A stretch of 47,806 nt of DNA from GW2011-AR15 sp964512765. Lineage in GTDB: Archaea > Nanobdellota > Nanobdellia > Woesearchaeales > GW2011-AR15. Location of the stretch: NCBI GenBank assembly GCA_964512765.1, contig CAZEKF010000014.1, positions 1-47,806 on the forward strand, written 5' to 3'. The notes below the pieces were generated by a model. It did no database searches. It saw nothing but the letters and a program-made list of their open reading frames with translations, and had not been told where the DNA came from. This document shows positions 23,529 to 32,380 of this stretch, one piece after another. Both the position numbers and the translations under genes were made by a program. Positions within the stretch are counted from its first letter, which is position 1. Each line of letters opens with the position of its first letter.

Positions 23529-24977
23529 TTTTTTGAACTCAAGAACAGACTTAAATTCTTCACACATCATCTCAATAACTTCATTCGGTAGTTTAAAAAA
23601 TATTTTATTAGAATGTTTCATTAAACCAACTAAATCTTCTGCATCTATTACCTTGTCAAACTCTAAAAACCTATTCTTCAACTCTTCTAAACCATTAGGA
23701 ATTTCACTAATTATTTTTATTACAGTTTCTTTTTTTTTGTACTGACCAAGACCAATGTCTCTCGCTAATTTAATCATACTAATATTATACCATGAATAAT
23801 AATGCTGTGGATAATGAAAAAATAATCTACAGTTTAATGCATTACACAAGTCAAGAAATTTACTGTTTTTCCAATAATTAACATGATCATAGTTAAAGAA
23901 CTTCAATTCTAAGTTAAGTTTTTCAACATGAATAAACGCATCATTATATTTTTCAGACAACTCAGTCATTGGAAACGGCCACAGTAAATTTGATTTAATT
24001 ATAACCCTTTTAAAATTCATAAACTCGTTTACTTCATCAAGCAATTTGTTAATAGACTCCTTGGTTTCAAACGGCGTTAGTATATAATTCAGAACTAATG
24101 TAAAATTCAGTCCTTTTGTTGTATCAAACGTGTTGTTAAGTTTATTAGCTAGTTTCAGAATAGCTTTTTTTTCTTTATCCAAAAACTCTTGATTTCTTAA
24201 CTCACCATTAGTTCTTCGCATTATTTTGTTAGTAATAAACTCGTCACAATGTTCTCTGCCAAAAAACAAATTATTATTCCTACTTTTAAACACTTTTAAA
24301 AAATTGTAAACCCTATCTAAATCATCAACCAATAAAGCAGGATCACAATATAACACAGTGTCTGGTGTATATCTAATCTTTTGTTTAAGTTTAGTAAAAA
24401 ACTCTTTTGTTCTATCAAAATTAAGTTTATGTAAAGGATTGTTATCATACAGTGTAATTCGTCTTATCTTTTTTTTAGAATATATCTTCTCTAAATAATC
24501 ATCAACTTTAATTGGAATCTGTGTCTTAGGTGTATTACAATACCCACAACTCTGTGGGCATAAATTTGTCAATAGTAATTCCACATCAATAACAGTCTCA
24601 TTAACATCTATTGAAATTATTAAAGGCAACACTGGTTGTGGCGGAATCTTTAATATTTTGTTCTGTTCTAAGATACCTTGCCCACCTAGAATTACTTGTT
24701 TATTTGGATATTTATCTAGAATTTCTTCCTTTAACTTATTAGCATAATACTGTGAAAACGTGTTAGTGCTTAACGCGATAATGTTAACATCTTTAACCTT
24801 GCTAAGAATTTCTTCTGAAAAATTATCAAACTCATTTTTATGATACAATTTTTCTGGTAACACAATTGTATCATAATCTTTTTTTAAAACTTGACTAAGA
24901 TATGACAAAGTAATTGTATTAGCTCCTTTTCTAAACTCAACTTCATCAAGTGCTAAATTAACTAAAGCAAGTTTTAT
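23523..24977 (-). CDS. B12-binding-domain radical SAM protein (start unresolved)
   Basis: The radical SAM cluster motif is clear: CPQSCGYC (CxxxCxxC) in TNLCPQSCGYCNTP, followed by strands of the TIM-barrel core. Before it is a cobalamin-binding-like Rossmann region (NIIALSTNTFSQYY, VILGGQG). Such enzymes perform radical methylations, rearrangements or cyclisations. The first conventional in-frame start is TTG 24908, but 23 more codons upstream, back to 24977, encode a typical opening (KLALVNLALDEVEF). That stretch follows a stop (24980-24978) and starts with ATA, not ATG. A TATA box near 25000-25008 fits a leaderless start at 24977, so I give that limit. Confidence 0.8.
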   Translation of the reverse strand: MKLALVNLALDEVEFRKGANTITLSYLSQVLKKDYDTIVLPEKLYHKNEFDNFSEEILSKVKDVNIIALSTNTFSQYYANKLKEEILDKYPNKQVILGGQGILEQNKILKIPPQPVLPLIISIDVNETVIDVELLLTNLCPQSCGYCNTPKTQIPIKVDDYLEKIYSKKKIRRITLYDNNPLHKLNFDRTKEFFTKLKQKIRYTPDTVLYCDPALLVDDLDRVYNFLKVFKSRNNNLFFGREHCDEFITNKIMRRTNGELRNQEFLDKEKKAILKLANKLNNTFDTTKGLNFTLVLNYILTPFETKESINKLLDEVNEFMNFKRVIIKSNLLWPFPMTELSEKYNDAFIHVEKLNLELKFFNYDHVNYWKNSKFLDLCNALNCRLFFHYPQHYYSWYNISMIKLARDIGLGQYKKKETVIKIISEIPNGLEELKNRFLEFDKVIDAEDLVGLMKHSNKIFFKLPNEVIEMMCEEFKSVLEFKKL

Positions 24978-25050
24978 TTAACTGTTACTATATTCTCAGA
25001 TTTATAAAAATTTATATATAATTATTAATTCAAGAGTTTAGGTGGTCACA

Positions 25051-25437
25051 ATGGCATTAACATTACCTGAATCAATGGATGAATTAATTTACTGGACAAC
25101 AAGAAAAATAGGCGACGGGCAAGCAAAAGCATGGGTTTACAAAGAAGATTGTCCTGAATGCGGCAAAGCAAAAATGGGCAAGCCTGTTGAAAAAGGTAAA
25201 GTAAAGATTAGAGCTAAATATTACATTTGTCCAGAATGTGGTCATACAGTTGATAAACCTGAATACGAAGAAACATTAACAGCTAACATCATATACACTT
25301 GTCCTCATTGTAAACATAAAGGCGAAGTACAAATACCATACAAAAGAAAAAAGTTTCAAAAAGTAGATTCATTAGTGTTTCAATGTGAAAACTGTAATGA
25401 AAAAATCCCAATAACTAAAAAGATGAAAAAGGTTTAA
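25051..25437 (+). CDS. Double zinc-ribbon protein
   Basis: A 128-aa protein with four CxxC knuckles: CPEC, CPEC, CPHC and CENC. They pair into two zinc ribbons, flanked by Lys-rich stretches. This composition suggests nucleic-acid or ribosome/transcription-complex binding, but I do not recognise the family. ATG 25051 is preferred over in-frame GTG 25042 because AGGTGG lies immediately before it. Its neighbours DUF3467 and TFE also encode small information-processing-type proteins on the same strand. Confidence 0.65.
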   Translation: MALTLPESMDELIYWTTRKIGDGQAKAWVYKEDCPECGKAKMGKPVEKGKVKIRAKYYICPECGHTVDKPEYEETLTANIIYTCPHCKHKGEVQIPYKRKKFQKVDSLVFQCENCNEKIPITKKMKKV

Positions 25438-25514
25438 TTTATATTAATATTTTTTCTCCAATAAATTTAAATATATATTATAGTTATCTGCTAGAATCTT
25501 AAGGGTGGGTAATT

Positions 25515-25859
25515 ATGAAAGAAAAAAAAGTTAAGTTTGACATTGATAATGGCCAAAATTTTTTTGCTGACGAAGTAGGTGTGATACATAATCCATTAAA
25601 GATCATACTGGATTTCAGGAGTATTACTCCGCGAGTGGACGTACGCAACCAAGAATACCAGACTTTAGTTCTGAAACATAATACAATTATTATGGATCCT
25701 TTCACTGCTAAAAATTTTTCTGATATACTTAAAAAAAATATTGCTAACTATGAAAAACAGTTTGGGAAAATAACAAAGCCAGAGTCATTGAAAAAAATGG
25801 AAAAGAAAAAGAAAAAAACAGCAAAAGGTAAAGCTGAGTCACCTACGTATTTTGGATAA
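25515..25859 (+). CDS. DUF3467-family protein
   Basis: A 114-aa protein matching the DUF3467 pattern: FFADEVGVIHNPLKIILDF, then LVLKHNTIIMDPFTAKNFSDILKKNI. Its Lys-rich tail is disordered. The family is widespread in Archaea and Bacteria with no established function. It lies 3 bp upstream of the TFE gene, so the two are almost certainly co-transcribed. A GGGTGGGT ribosome-binding site precedes ATG 25515. Confidence 0.75.
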   Translation: MKEKKVKFDIDNGQNFFADEVGVIHNPLKIILDFRSITPRVDVRNQEYQTLVLKHNTIIMDPFTAKNFSDILKKNIANYEKQFGKITKPESLKKMEKKKKKTAKGKAESPTYFG

Positions 25860-25862
25860 AAA

Positions 25863-26363
25863 ATGAGAATAACAAAAAAATTAGTTACAGAAGTTGTTTC
25901 ACAGGAAGTTGGGATTGACGCTGTTGACATGGCACTTTTTCTAAAAGGTAAACATGATGTTTCTGAAGTTGTTATTGCTGAAGATATGAAAATATCTGTC
26001 CAGGAAGCCAGGGCTATATTATATAAATTATACGAAAAAAACCTTGCCACGTTTGAAAGAAAGCGTGACAAGCACAAAGGATGGCACATTAGCCACTGGG
26101 ACTTTCTTGACCAGAACATTACAAAGATCTACAGAAATTCACAAAAACAAGAGATTGTGTCTCTTAAAAGAAGAATTGACAGAGAACAACAAAATAAGTT
26201 TTACATGTGCAAGTTCGCATGTACAAGAAGTGAGTTTGACAATGCAATTGAACTTAACTTTAAATGTCCTGAATGTGGCAACTTAATGAACCCGCAGGAT
26301 AATAAAAGAACAATTGAAGTTCTTAATGGCAAACTAAAAAAATTATCAGAACTTGTTCATTGA
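25863..26363 (+). CDS. tfe: Transcription initiation factor E, alpha subunit (TFE)
   Basis: A 166-aa archaeal TFE. The N-terminal winged helix spans about residues 1-95, with SEVVIAEDMKISVQEARAILYKLYEKNL as its recognition region. A helical linker follows, then a C-terminal zinc ribbon with CKFAC and CPECG cysteine pairs (about 115-142). It stabilises open-complex formation by RNA polymerase with TBP and TFB. Length and domain order are standard. It ends in a 7-bp overlap with the convergent epimerase gene. Confidence 0.92.
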   Translation: MRITKKLVTEVVSQEVGIDAVDMALFLKGKHDVSEVVIAEDMKISVQEARAILYKLYEKNLATFERKRDKHKGWHISHWDFLDQNITKIYRNSQKQEIVSLKRRIDREQQNKFYMCKFACTRSEFDNAIELNFKCPECGNLMNPQDNKRTIEVLNGKLKKLSELVH

Positions 26364-27277
26364 TTTTCTTTAAACCAATCAACTGTTTGCTTTAATCCTT
26401 GTTCTAATTCAAACTCAGGTTTCCAGTCAAGAACATTATTAGCTTTTGACGTGTCTAAACAATTTCCCATTAACTCGCCAGGCCTTGAATCTAAATAATT
26501 AGGATTTCCTTGATAACTTGTTAATTTTTTCACCATGTTAAACAGTTCATTAACAGTTGTTTCTTTACCTGTTCCTAAGTTAAAGGCTTGGTTATCTCCT
26601 TTATCCAATGCGAGTAGATTAGCTTTAACAATATCTTTAACAAATACATAATCTCTTGTTTGGTCACCATTGCCAAATATTGTTGGTTGTTGATTGTTTA
26701 ACATCTGTGACACAAACAATGATATTACACCTGCTTCACCTTTAGGGTTTTGCCTCGGCCCGTAGACATTTGAATAACGTAATGTTGTGAACTTTATTCC
26801 ATGGACTTTGTTATAAAATGTAAGATATTTTTCAACTGTTACTTTAGAAATACCATAAGGAGATGCAGGATTTTTTTTTGTGTCTTCTGTAATAGGTGTC
26901 TTAGCATCATTACCATATATACATCCACCAGATGATACGTTTATGAACTTTTTAACATTAAATTTAACAGAATTCTGCAACAAATTCAAAGTGCCTATAA
27001 TATTACATTTAGCGTCATGAACAGGATCTTTAACAGAATTCGTTACATTCATCTGCGCAGCGTGATGGTTTACAATGTCAAAATTATGCTCTTTAAAAAC
27101 ATCTTCAACATTGTCATCTGTTATGCCCATTTCATAAAAAACAGATTTAGGATTAACATTTTCCTTTAAACCTGTAGAGAGGTTGTCAATAATAACAACT
27201 CCATGACCCTCATCAATTAGTGCGTCTACAACATGACTCCCTATAAAGCCTGCTCCGCCTGTAACTAATATTTTCAT
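26357..27277 (-). CDS. NAD-dependent sugar epimerase/dehydratase (GalE-like)
   Basis: A 306-aa extended short-chain dehydrogenase. The NAD-binding GGAGFIGSH is at residues 7-15, and the catalytic YxxxK is YGISK. IDNLSTG, HHAAQMNVTNSV and LRYSNVYGPRQNP are typical of UDP-glucose/UDP-GlcNAc 4-epimerases. It would make sugar nucleotides for surface glycans. ATG 27277 is chosen because it directly precedes the first strand (MKILVTGG); the frame is open further upstream but encodes no family sequence. A TATA-like CTATATTTT lies about 20 bp upstream. Confidence 0.87.
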   Translation of the reverse strand: MKILVTGGAGFIGSHVVDALIDEGHGVVIIDNLSTGLKENVNPKSVFYEMGITDDNVEDVFKEHNFDIVNHHAAQMNVTNSVKDPVHDAKCNIIGTLNLLQNSVKFNVKKFINVSSGGCIYGNDAKTPITEDTKKNPASPYGISKVTVEKYLTFYNKVHGIKFTTLRYSNVYGPRQNPKGEAGVISLFVSQMLNNQQPTIFGNGDQTRDYVFVKDIVKANLLALDKGDNQAFNLGTGKETTVNELFNMVKKLTSYQGNPNYLDSRPGELMGNCLDTSKANNVLDWKPEFELEQGLKQTVDWFKENQ

Positions 27278-27397
27278 AACAGCAAGAAAAATATAGGTTG
27301 TTTTTATTAATTGTGGTAATACGCATTCAAGAATAGTAAAGTTTATAAAATTGGAAAAGAATGAAACAAGTAAAGATTTGAAAGGTGAATATTGAAG

Positions 27398-28312
27398 ATG
27401 AGTACTGAAGGAGATCACCATAGCGCAACGTTGTCAGAAATAGTTGAGCATGCAGAAACATATAAAGATGTATTGGAGCAAAAAGGAGAATTTAGTTTAT
27501 CAAAAATTTATAATGCAATCCAAAAGATTATAGACACAGAAGACGAGGCTGATAAATTAAAGGGAACAGTTAGCTTTGTTAAAGCAATGGAGATATACGG
27601 TGAATCTCTAGCATCATCTCTAGAAGCTAAGATTTCTGATACCCTAAATAAAGGTATGGATGATAAAATTAAACAGATAAAAGAAATCCAGGAAAAAATG
27701 AGAGAGGCTGGTATAAAAAGAGGTGGAGCCACACTAAAAAGTAATGAATTAGAAAACTATTTAGGTGCTCTTTTTGGATTGGCTATGTTTGGAAAAGATT
27801 GGTATGATTCTGCAATCAGTGAGTTAGAAGACGGTGACGATTCCAAAATCGCACATGCTAATCAAATATTCCAAGGAGTTTATCTTGAAAATGCTGCAGC
27901 AGCAATGGGTGTAGAGAAAGATAAATTAATGGAGAATATTTTAGCATTGATTGCTCAAGGAAAATTGCTAAGAACTGGTGATGCTTCTGGTGATGGAGCT
28001 TGGGAGGTTATTCTTGATTCAATTAAAAGAGGTTATTCAGGTAGGCATCAAGGAAAAATGATGGGTAGATTATATGGACATGATCCACATAAGCAACAAA
28101 AAGTTAAAGATTACCTTTTACATTCTCACGAAGTACATCATTATATGGAAAATCTACCTGAACCAGGTGAAGATAGATATGAATTACATACCGAAAATGT
28201 AGCAAGTACTAAACTCCCTGATCTGGTTAATAGTTTTCTAAAAGGAGAATACAAACCCTTTGTTAAAGATACAAAATCCACTGAAAAAGTTACATTATAT
28301 GACAAAGAATAA
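27398..28312 (+). CDS. Hypothetical 304-aa helical protein
   Basis: Not recognised. A soluble, acidic, largely helical protein with a coiled-coil stretch (about residues 85-105), a Gly/Asp-rich loop (RTGDASGDGAWEV) and several histidines (HQGKMMGRLYGHDPHKQ, HSHEVHHYM) that could bind metal. AAAGGTGA (27381-27388) is 9 nt before ATG 27398; a TTG at 27392 is also possible. It lies between the divergent epimerase gene and convergent metG, with no obvious operon partner. Confidence 0.55.
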   Translation: MSTEGDHHSATLSEIVEHAETYKDVLEQKGEFSLSKIYNAIQKIIDTEDEADKLKGTVSFVKAMEIYGESLASSLEAKISDTLNKGMDDKIKQIKEIQEKMREAGIKRGGATLKSNELENYLGALFGLAMFGKDWYDSAISELEDGDDSKIAHANQIFQGVYLENAAAAMGVEKDKLMENILALIAQGKLLRTGDASGDGAWEVILDSIKRGYSGRHQGKMMGRLYGHDPHKQQKVKDYLLHSHEVHHYMENLPEPGEDRYELHTENVASTKLPDLVNSFLKGEYKPFVKDTKSTEKVTLYDKE

Positions 28313-28330
28313 TGTTGATATAATACTTAT

Positions 28331-31075
28331 TCACCTAACTTTCCCTTTCTTAACTTTTTTTGTTATGATTTTATCTTTCTTAGTCTGTAACTGTTTACCT
28401 TTATAGAACACTTTACTATCTTTCACATACATTTCTACTTTTATGAAATCATCAAACTTAATAGTTTCTTTACCTGATGAAATTCCATCAATAAATGCTC
28501 TATCACCTGGTTTAGAGTTAGGCGCTTCTAATACTTCAACTGTTTTAGAATCTGGTGATTCTGCAGCAAGTAACATACCCTGTGAAGTTTCTCCTCTTAG
28601 ATTAGCATGTTCAAGATTAGTAACAACAATTAAGTTTTTACCAACTAATGTGTTAACATTTTTATAAAAAGGTTTCAGTCCAGCAACTAACTGTATTTTC
28701 TCATCTTTCATGTCAACATTGATTAAAAGAAGTTTATCAGCTTTGTAATGTTCAGACACACTGACTATTTTCCCAACTTTTAAATTCAGTTTAGAAAAAG
28801 GATCTTCACCAATAATTTCATAAGACCCTCCATTAATCTTAGTAATCAATTTACACATTTCTTCCAGTGCATTATGAAGATAATCATATGATATTTCTTT
28901 ATTACCTTGCACGTATAATAAACAAGATTTAGATTTATCAGTAATTTTAGTTTCATCACCTTGTTTAAGATCATACCAACAAAGAACTTTTTCATTATCA
29001 ACAAAAGCATTCTCACCTTTACTTAATGTTTTGGTTTTTGATGTTCCTAATGTTGTATACTTTTCTTTGCCTTTTGTTACAACATATTTTAATTTACTAC
29101 CTTTAATCATAGAAACATCATGGCAACCTGCTGACACAAAATGTTTAGTCGCAATTATGTTATAAGCGTCCACAACAGTATTAATCTGTGGTATCTGGCC
29201 TTTTTTATCAATCCATTCCCTAAACTGAACAGAATTATGTTTATCTTTTAACCCGTGCTTTCTATATATATCATGGTACGCTTTAATGATTTTATTGTCA
29301 TACTTTTGTTTCTTAATCTTCCCAGTAAGTTCTTTTTTAGCTTTTTCTAACTCTGTATTCTTTTTCTTGACCTTAAAATTAGAAATAACAGCACCAAGAA
29401 TCTTAATACCTTTTTTTTCTAGATCAGGTTCAACTTCAATACTAAACTTTCTATCAACTGGTTCATCATCAGGTATATCTAAATCAAGCTTCTCAATCTT
29501 TTTCAACACAATCTGTGCTTTACCTATTTTTTGATTCTCTAATTTCTTACCAATATCATTCCATGATTGTTTTTTAATATTAAGTTGTTTTTCAACATTC
29601 TTAGAAAATTCTGGTAAGATAGGTTTAACAATAATACTTAGCACCTTAACAAGGTTTACACAATCAGTCAATACTTGTTGAGTTTCTTCTTTATTTCTTT
29701 TAATAAGATCCCAAGGCGCATTATCCTGGAAATATTTGTTACCTAACGAACTAATCTCTAATATCTGCTTTATAACTTCTCTAAACTCAAATGTTTCATA
29801 TGCCTTCTTGACCTTATCAGTTCTTTTAACAATTTCATTCAATAACATCGTATCTCTGACTGTTGTAAGTTTTGAATCAAATTTACTATTAACAAAACTT
29901 AAAGTACGATAAACAAAATTAGCTATATTCGCAACTAGCTCATTGTTAATCCTTGACTTGAAATTCTCAGTATCTAAATCTAAGTCTGTCATTGAATGAG
30001 TTAAATTAGCAGTTAAATAATACCTCAAAAACTCTGGGTTTGCTGCCTTTAAAAAATCAACAGCTGTGATAAAAGTACCTCTTGACTTAGACATTTTTTC
30101 GCCGTTAATGTTCAAAAAGCCGTGCACAACAACATTATCTGCTGGTGTAAATCCTGAACCCATTAAAACCGCTGGCCAGAACAGTAAATGGAAATAAATA
30201 ATATCTTTACCAATGAAATGAATAACTTCTGCGTCATTCCAATACTTATCTGCCTTTTTAACATCTTTTTTCAAATAATTAGCAAGGCTTGCCATGTAAC
30301 CAATTGGCGCGTCCAGCCACACATAAAAATATTTTTTTGTCTCTCCAGGTATTTTAAAACCAAAATACGGTGCATCTCTAGAAATGCACCAGTCATCCAG
30401 GCCGTCTTTAATCCAGTTCAGGATCTGATTTTTAATCTCTGGTTGGAATTTACCTTTCTCAATATATTTTTTTAGTTTGCCTGAGAATGAACCTAATTTG
30501 AAAAAATAATGTTCAGATTTTCTCACAACTGGCTTATTTTGACAGATTGAACAATAACTTTTGATCAAATCAACAGGTGTATATGTTGTACCACATTTCT
30601 CGCACTGGTCACCATACTGGTCAGATGCACCACATTTCGGACATACTCCTTTAACATACCTGTCTGGTAAGAACCGTTTATCATGCTCACAATACATTAA
30701 ATCCATTTCTTTCTTGTATATGAGACCTTTTTTCTTTAACCTATTATAAATCAGTTCAGTAAAATGTTTACTTTCTTTTGAATGTGTTGAGTAATATGAA
30801 TCATGCTTTACTAAATATGATTTCATGTCCTTAACATGTTTATCATACCAATGCTTGATAAATTCTTCAGGCTTTTTCCCTGCTTTTGCAGCGTTAACTT
30901 CTATTGGTGTACCATGTGTATCATCTGCACACACATACACTGCGTTTTTTCCTGTTAATTTAAGAAACCTTGTATAAACATCTGTCTGGATATATTCTAC
31001 CATGTGCCCAATATGCAATGGTCCATTAGCATAGGGTAGTGCGCTTGTAATCAAAATTTTTTCAGTTTTTTTCAT
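28331..31075 (-). CDS. metG: Methionyl-tRNA synthetase with inserted B3/4 domain and C-terminal tRNA-binding domain
   Basis: A 914-aa class I synthetase that charges tRNA-Met. HIGH is at 21-24, four zinc-knuckle pairs around C145-C178, KMSKS at 327-331, and the anticodon-binding helices at about 380-510. An EMAPII/Trbp111 OB-fold tRNA-binding domain occupies about 764-880. Between them, about 548-755, is a region reading like a stand-alone B3/4 protein (COG3382): QIPQINTVVDAYNIIA, then CHDVSMIKG, LSKGENAFVD and DETKITDKSK. Usual archaeal enzymes are about 200 residues shorter. ATG 31075 is chosen because AAAGGTGAT lies 8 nt upstream; GTG 31087 is inside that site. Confidence 0.92.
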   Translation of the reverse strand: MKKTEKILITSALPYANGPLHIGHMVEYIQTDVYTRFLKLTGKNAVYVCADDTHGTPIEVNAAKAGKKPEEFIKHWYDKHVKDMKSYLVKHDSYYSTHSKESKHFTELIYNRLKKKGLIYKKEMDLMYCEHDKRFLPDRYVKGVCPKCGASDQYGDQCEKCGTTYTPVDLIKSYCSICQNKPVVRKSEHYFFKLGSFSGKLKKYIEKGKFQPEIKNQILNWIKDGLDDWCISRDAPYFGFKIPGETKKYFYVWLDAPIGYMASLANYLKKDVKKADKYWNDAEVIHFIGKDIIYFHLLFWPAVLMGSGFTPADNVVVHGFLNINGEKMSKSRGTFITAVDFLKAANPEFLRYYLTANLTHSMTDLDLDTENFKSRINNELVANIANFVYRTLSFVNSKFDSKLTTVRDTMLLNEIVKRTDKVKKAYETFEFREVIKQILEISSLGNKYFQDNAPWDLIKRNKEETQQVLTDCVNLVKVLSIIVKPILPEFSKNVEKQLNIKKQSWNDIGKKLENQKIGKAQIVLKKIEKLDLDIPDDEPVDRKFSIEVEPDLEKKGIKILGAVISNFKVKKKNTELEKAKKELTGKIKKQKYDNKIIKAYHDIYRKHGLKDKHNSVQFREWIDKKGQIPQINTVVDAYNIIATKHFVSAGCHDVSMIKGSKLKYVVTKGKEKYTTLGTSKTKTLSKGENAFVDNEKVLCWYDLKQGDETKITDKSKSCLLYVQGNKEISYDYLHNALEEMCKLITKINGGSYEIIGEDPFSKLNLKVGKIVSVSEHYKADKLLLINVDMKDEKIQLVAGLKPFYKNVNTLVGKNLIVVTNLEHANLRGETSQGMLLAAESPDSKTVEVLEAPNSKPGDRAFIDGISSGKETIKFDDFIKVEMYVKDSKVFYKGKQLQTKKDKIITKKVKKGKVR

Positions 31076-31236
31076 TTTTATAATCACCTTTAATCTCTTA
31101 CTTATTTAAAGTTTTTCTAAAATAAAAAGAAAGGGTTACTGAACTAACTAACGCATCATCATACTCATATTAAAATGATTAGTCATGTTCATAGGAAAAG
31201 AGTAAACATACTTAATATAAAAACATTATGGAAATA

Positions 31237-31246
31237 GATTTAAATA
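31237..31246 (+). promoter_or_regulatory. TATA box of the tRNA-Ala gene
   Basis: ATTTAAATAA is centred about 32 bp before the first base of the mature tRNA, suggesting a very short 5' leader. Confidence 0.5.
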
Positions 31247-31273
31247 ATACTGAATTAATCAAAAAATAAACTT

Positions 31274-31348
31274 GGGCCAATGGCGTAATCCGGCTATCGC
31301 GCCCGGCTGGCAGTCGGGAGACTTCGAGTTCAAATCTCGATTGGTCCA
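31274..31348 (+). tRNA. tRNA-Ala (anticodon GGC)
   Basis: A complete cloverleaf. The acceptor is GGGCCAA with TTGGTCC, including the G3-U70 wobble pair that marks tRNA-Ala. The anticodon stem is CCCGG/TCGGG around the loop CTGGCAG, giving anticodon GGC at 31309-31311. The T stem is TCGAG/CTCGA with loop TTCAAAT, and the discriminator is A at 31348. CCA is not encoded, so it is added enzymatically. No intron. Confidence 0.95.
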
Positions 31349-31386
31349 TAACAATTAAAAACTAATAGTTATTCCATTGAAATCAT

Positions 31387-31472
31387 GCCTCTGTAGCATA
31401 GTGGTATTGCGTTGCCTTGGTATCAAAAAGACAATAAGGCAAAGGTCGCGAGTTCAAATCTCGTCAGAGGCT
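31387..31472 (+). tRNA. tRNA-Thr (anticodon GGT) with 14-nt intron
   Basis: Acceptor GCCTCTG/CAGAGGC, T stem GCGAG/CTCGT and anticodon stem TTGCC/GGCAA are clear. The loop between the anticodon arms is 21 nt rather than 7. With anticodon GGT at 31419-31421 and A37 at 31422, a 14-nt intron occupies 31423-31436, between positions 37 and 38. The surrounding bases can form a bulge-helix-bulge: TTG with CAA, 3-nt bulges on each side, an inner TC/GA pair, and one G-A mismatch in the central helix. The discriminator is U and the second pair C2-G71, as in other archaeal tRNA-Thr. CCA is not encoded. Confidence 0.93.
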
Positions 31473-31525
31473 TGCTTTTTTCTTTACCGAAACCATATTA
31501 TACTAATTATTGTTTTAATAAAAAT

Positions 31526-32380
31526 GTGAAAACTAAGCACGTTCTAGTCAATAACTCTAAAATAGGTTTTTTAGAACAAGGTAAAGGTTCTCCCTTATTA
31601 TTAATCCATGGCTGGTCTGCTTGTAAAGAATCTTTTATCCCTATTATTGACAAACTAAAACACAAGTATAGATTAATTGCACTAGACTTACCAGGATACG
31701 GTGATTCTGAAGAGTTAAAACAAGAACATAACCTGGATAACACAACTACTTTTCTAAGTAATTTCACGACTGCTTTAGAGTTAAAAAAAGTTGATTTGTT
31801 CGGTACTTCAATCGGTGCAACCTTGGCTTTGTTATTTGCTTTAGAAAACCATCCTCAAGTTAACAAATTAATTTTACAAGCGCCTGTGTATGAAAGAGCG
31901 CAATTAAAAGGTGGCAGAATTATGCCAAGAATATTTCTTAACCCTTTTGCATATCCAGTTATTAAACAATTATCAAAAATAGCTCCTATACGAGATTATT
32001 ATTTTGACTATCATATAAAAGATAGATTAAACAAAAAAATTCCTAGAGTTTACGATTATGTAGATCCTGAATACAAACAACAAGCAGAAGTTATTATCAA
32101 TCAAGTTATAGACATATTCAAGAACCATACCTCAAACAAATCTGTTGTTGAGCTTGGGTTATCAATATTAAAAATAAACACAAACATAACAAAAAATTTC
32201 ACAAACAAAACACTCATCACATGGGGTGATAAAGATAACCTTCTTGACATAGAAGACGGACGTAAATTACACAACCAAATTCAGAACTCAGAAATTCACC
32301 CAATTAAAAACTCAACACATTTCATGATGCTTGAGAAACCTCTTGTACTAGCAGAAATAATTGACAATTTTTTATCTTAA
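31526..32380 (+). CDS. Alpha/beta-fold hydrolase
   Basis: A 284-aa alpha/beta hydrolase with LLLIHGWS (oxyanion loop, about 24-31), ALDLPGYGDS, nucleophile elbow GTSIG with Ser95, an Asp in WGDKDN, and a His in NSTHFMM near the end. This is the MhpC/epoxide-hydrolase-like subgroup; substrate unknown. The frame is open back into the tRNA-Thr gene, but translation from there is impossible. GTG 31526 is the sensible start, directly before homologous sequence (KTKHVLVNN) and about 25 bp from a TATA-like ATTATACTA. Stops of this gene and the next overlap by 4 bp. Confidence 0.78.
   Translation: MKTKHVLVNNSKIGFLEQGKGSPLLLIHGWSACKESFIPIIDKLKHKYRLIALDLPGYGDSEELKQEHNLDNTTTFLSNFTTALELKKVDLFGTSIGATLALLFALENHPQVNKLILQAPVYERAQLKGGRIMPRIFLNPFAYPVIKQLSKIAPIRDYYFDYHIKDRLNKKIPRVYDYVDPEYKQQAEVIINQVIDIFKNHTSNKSVVELGLSILKINTNITKNFTNKTLITWGDKDNLLDIEDGRKLHNQIQNSEIHPIKNSTHFMMLEKPLVLAEIIDNFLS

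Noticed and set aside
27278..27421. 48-residue N-terminal extension of the epimerase
   Set aside because: The Rossmann fold begins right at ATG 27277; the extension overlaps the divergent gene and its promoter.
31412..31525. Upstream extension of the alpha/beta hydrolase frame
   Set aside because: It runs through the tRNA-Thr gene and encodes no hydrolase-like sequence; GTG 31526 is a better start.
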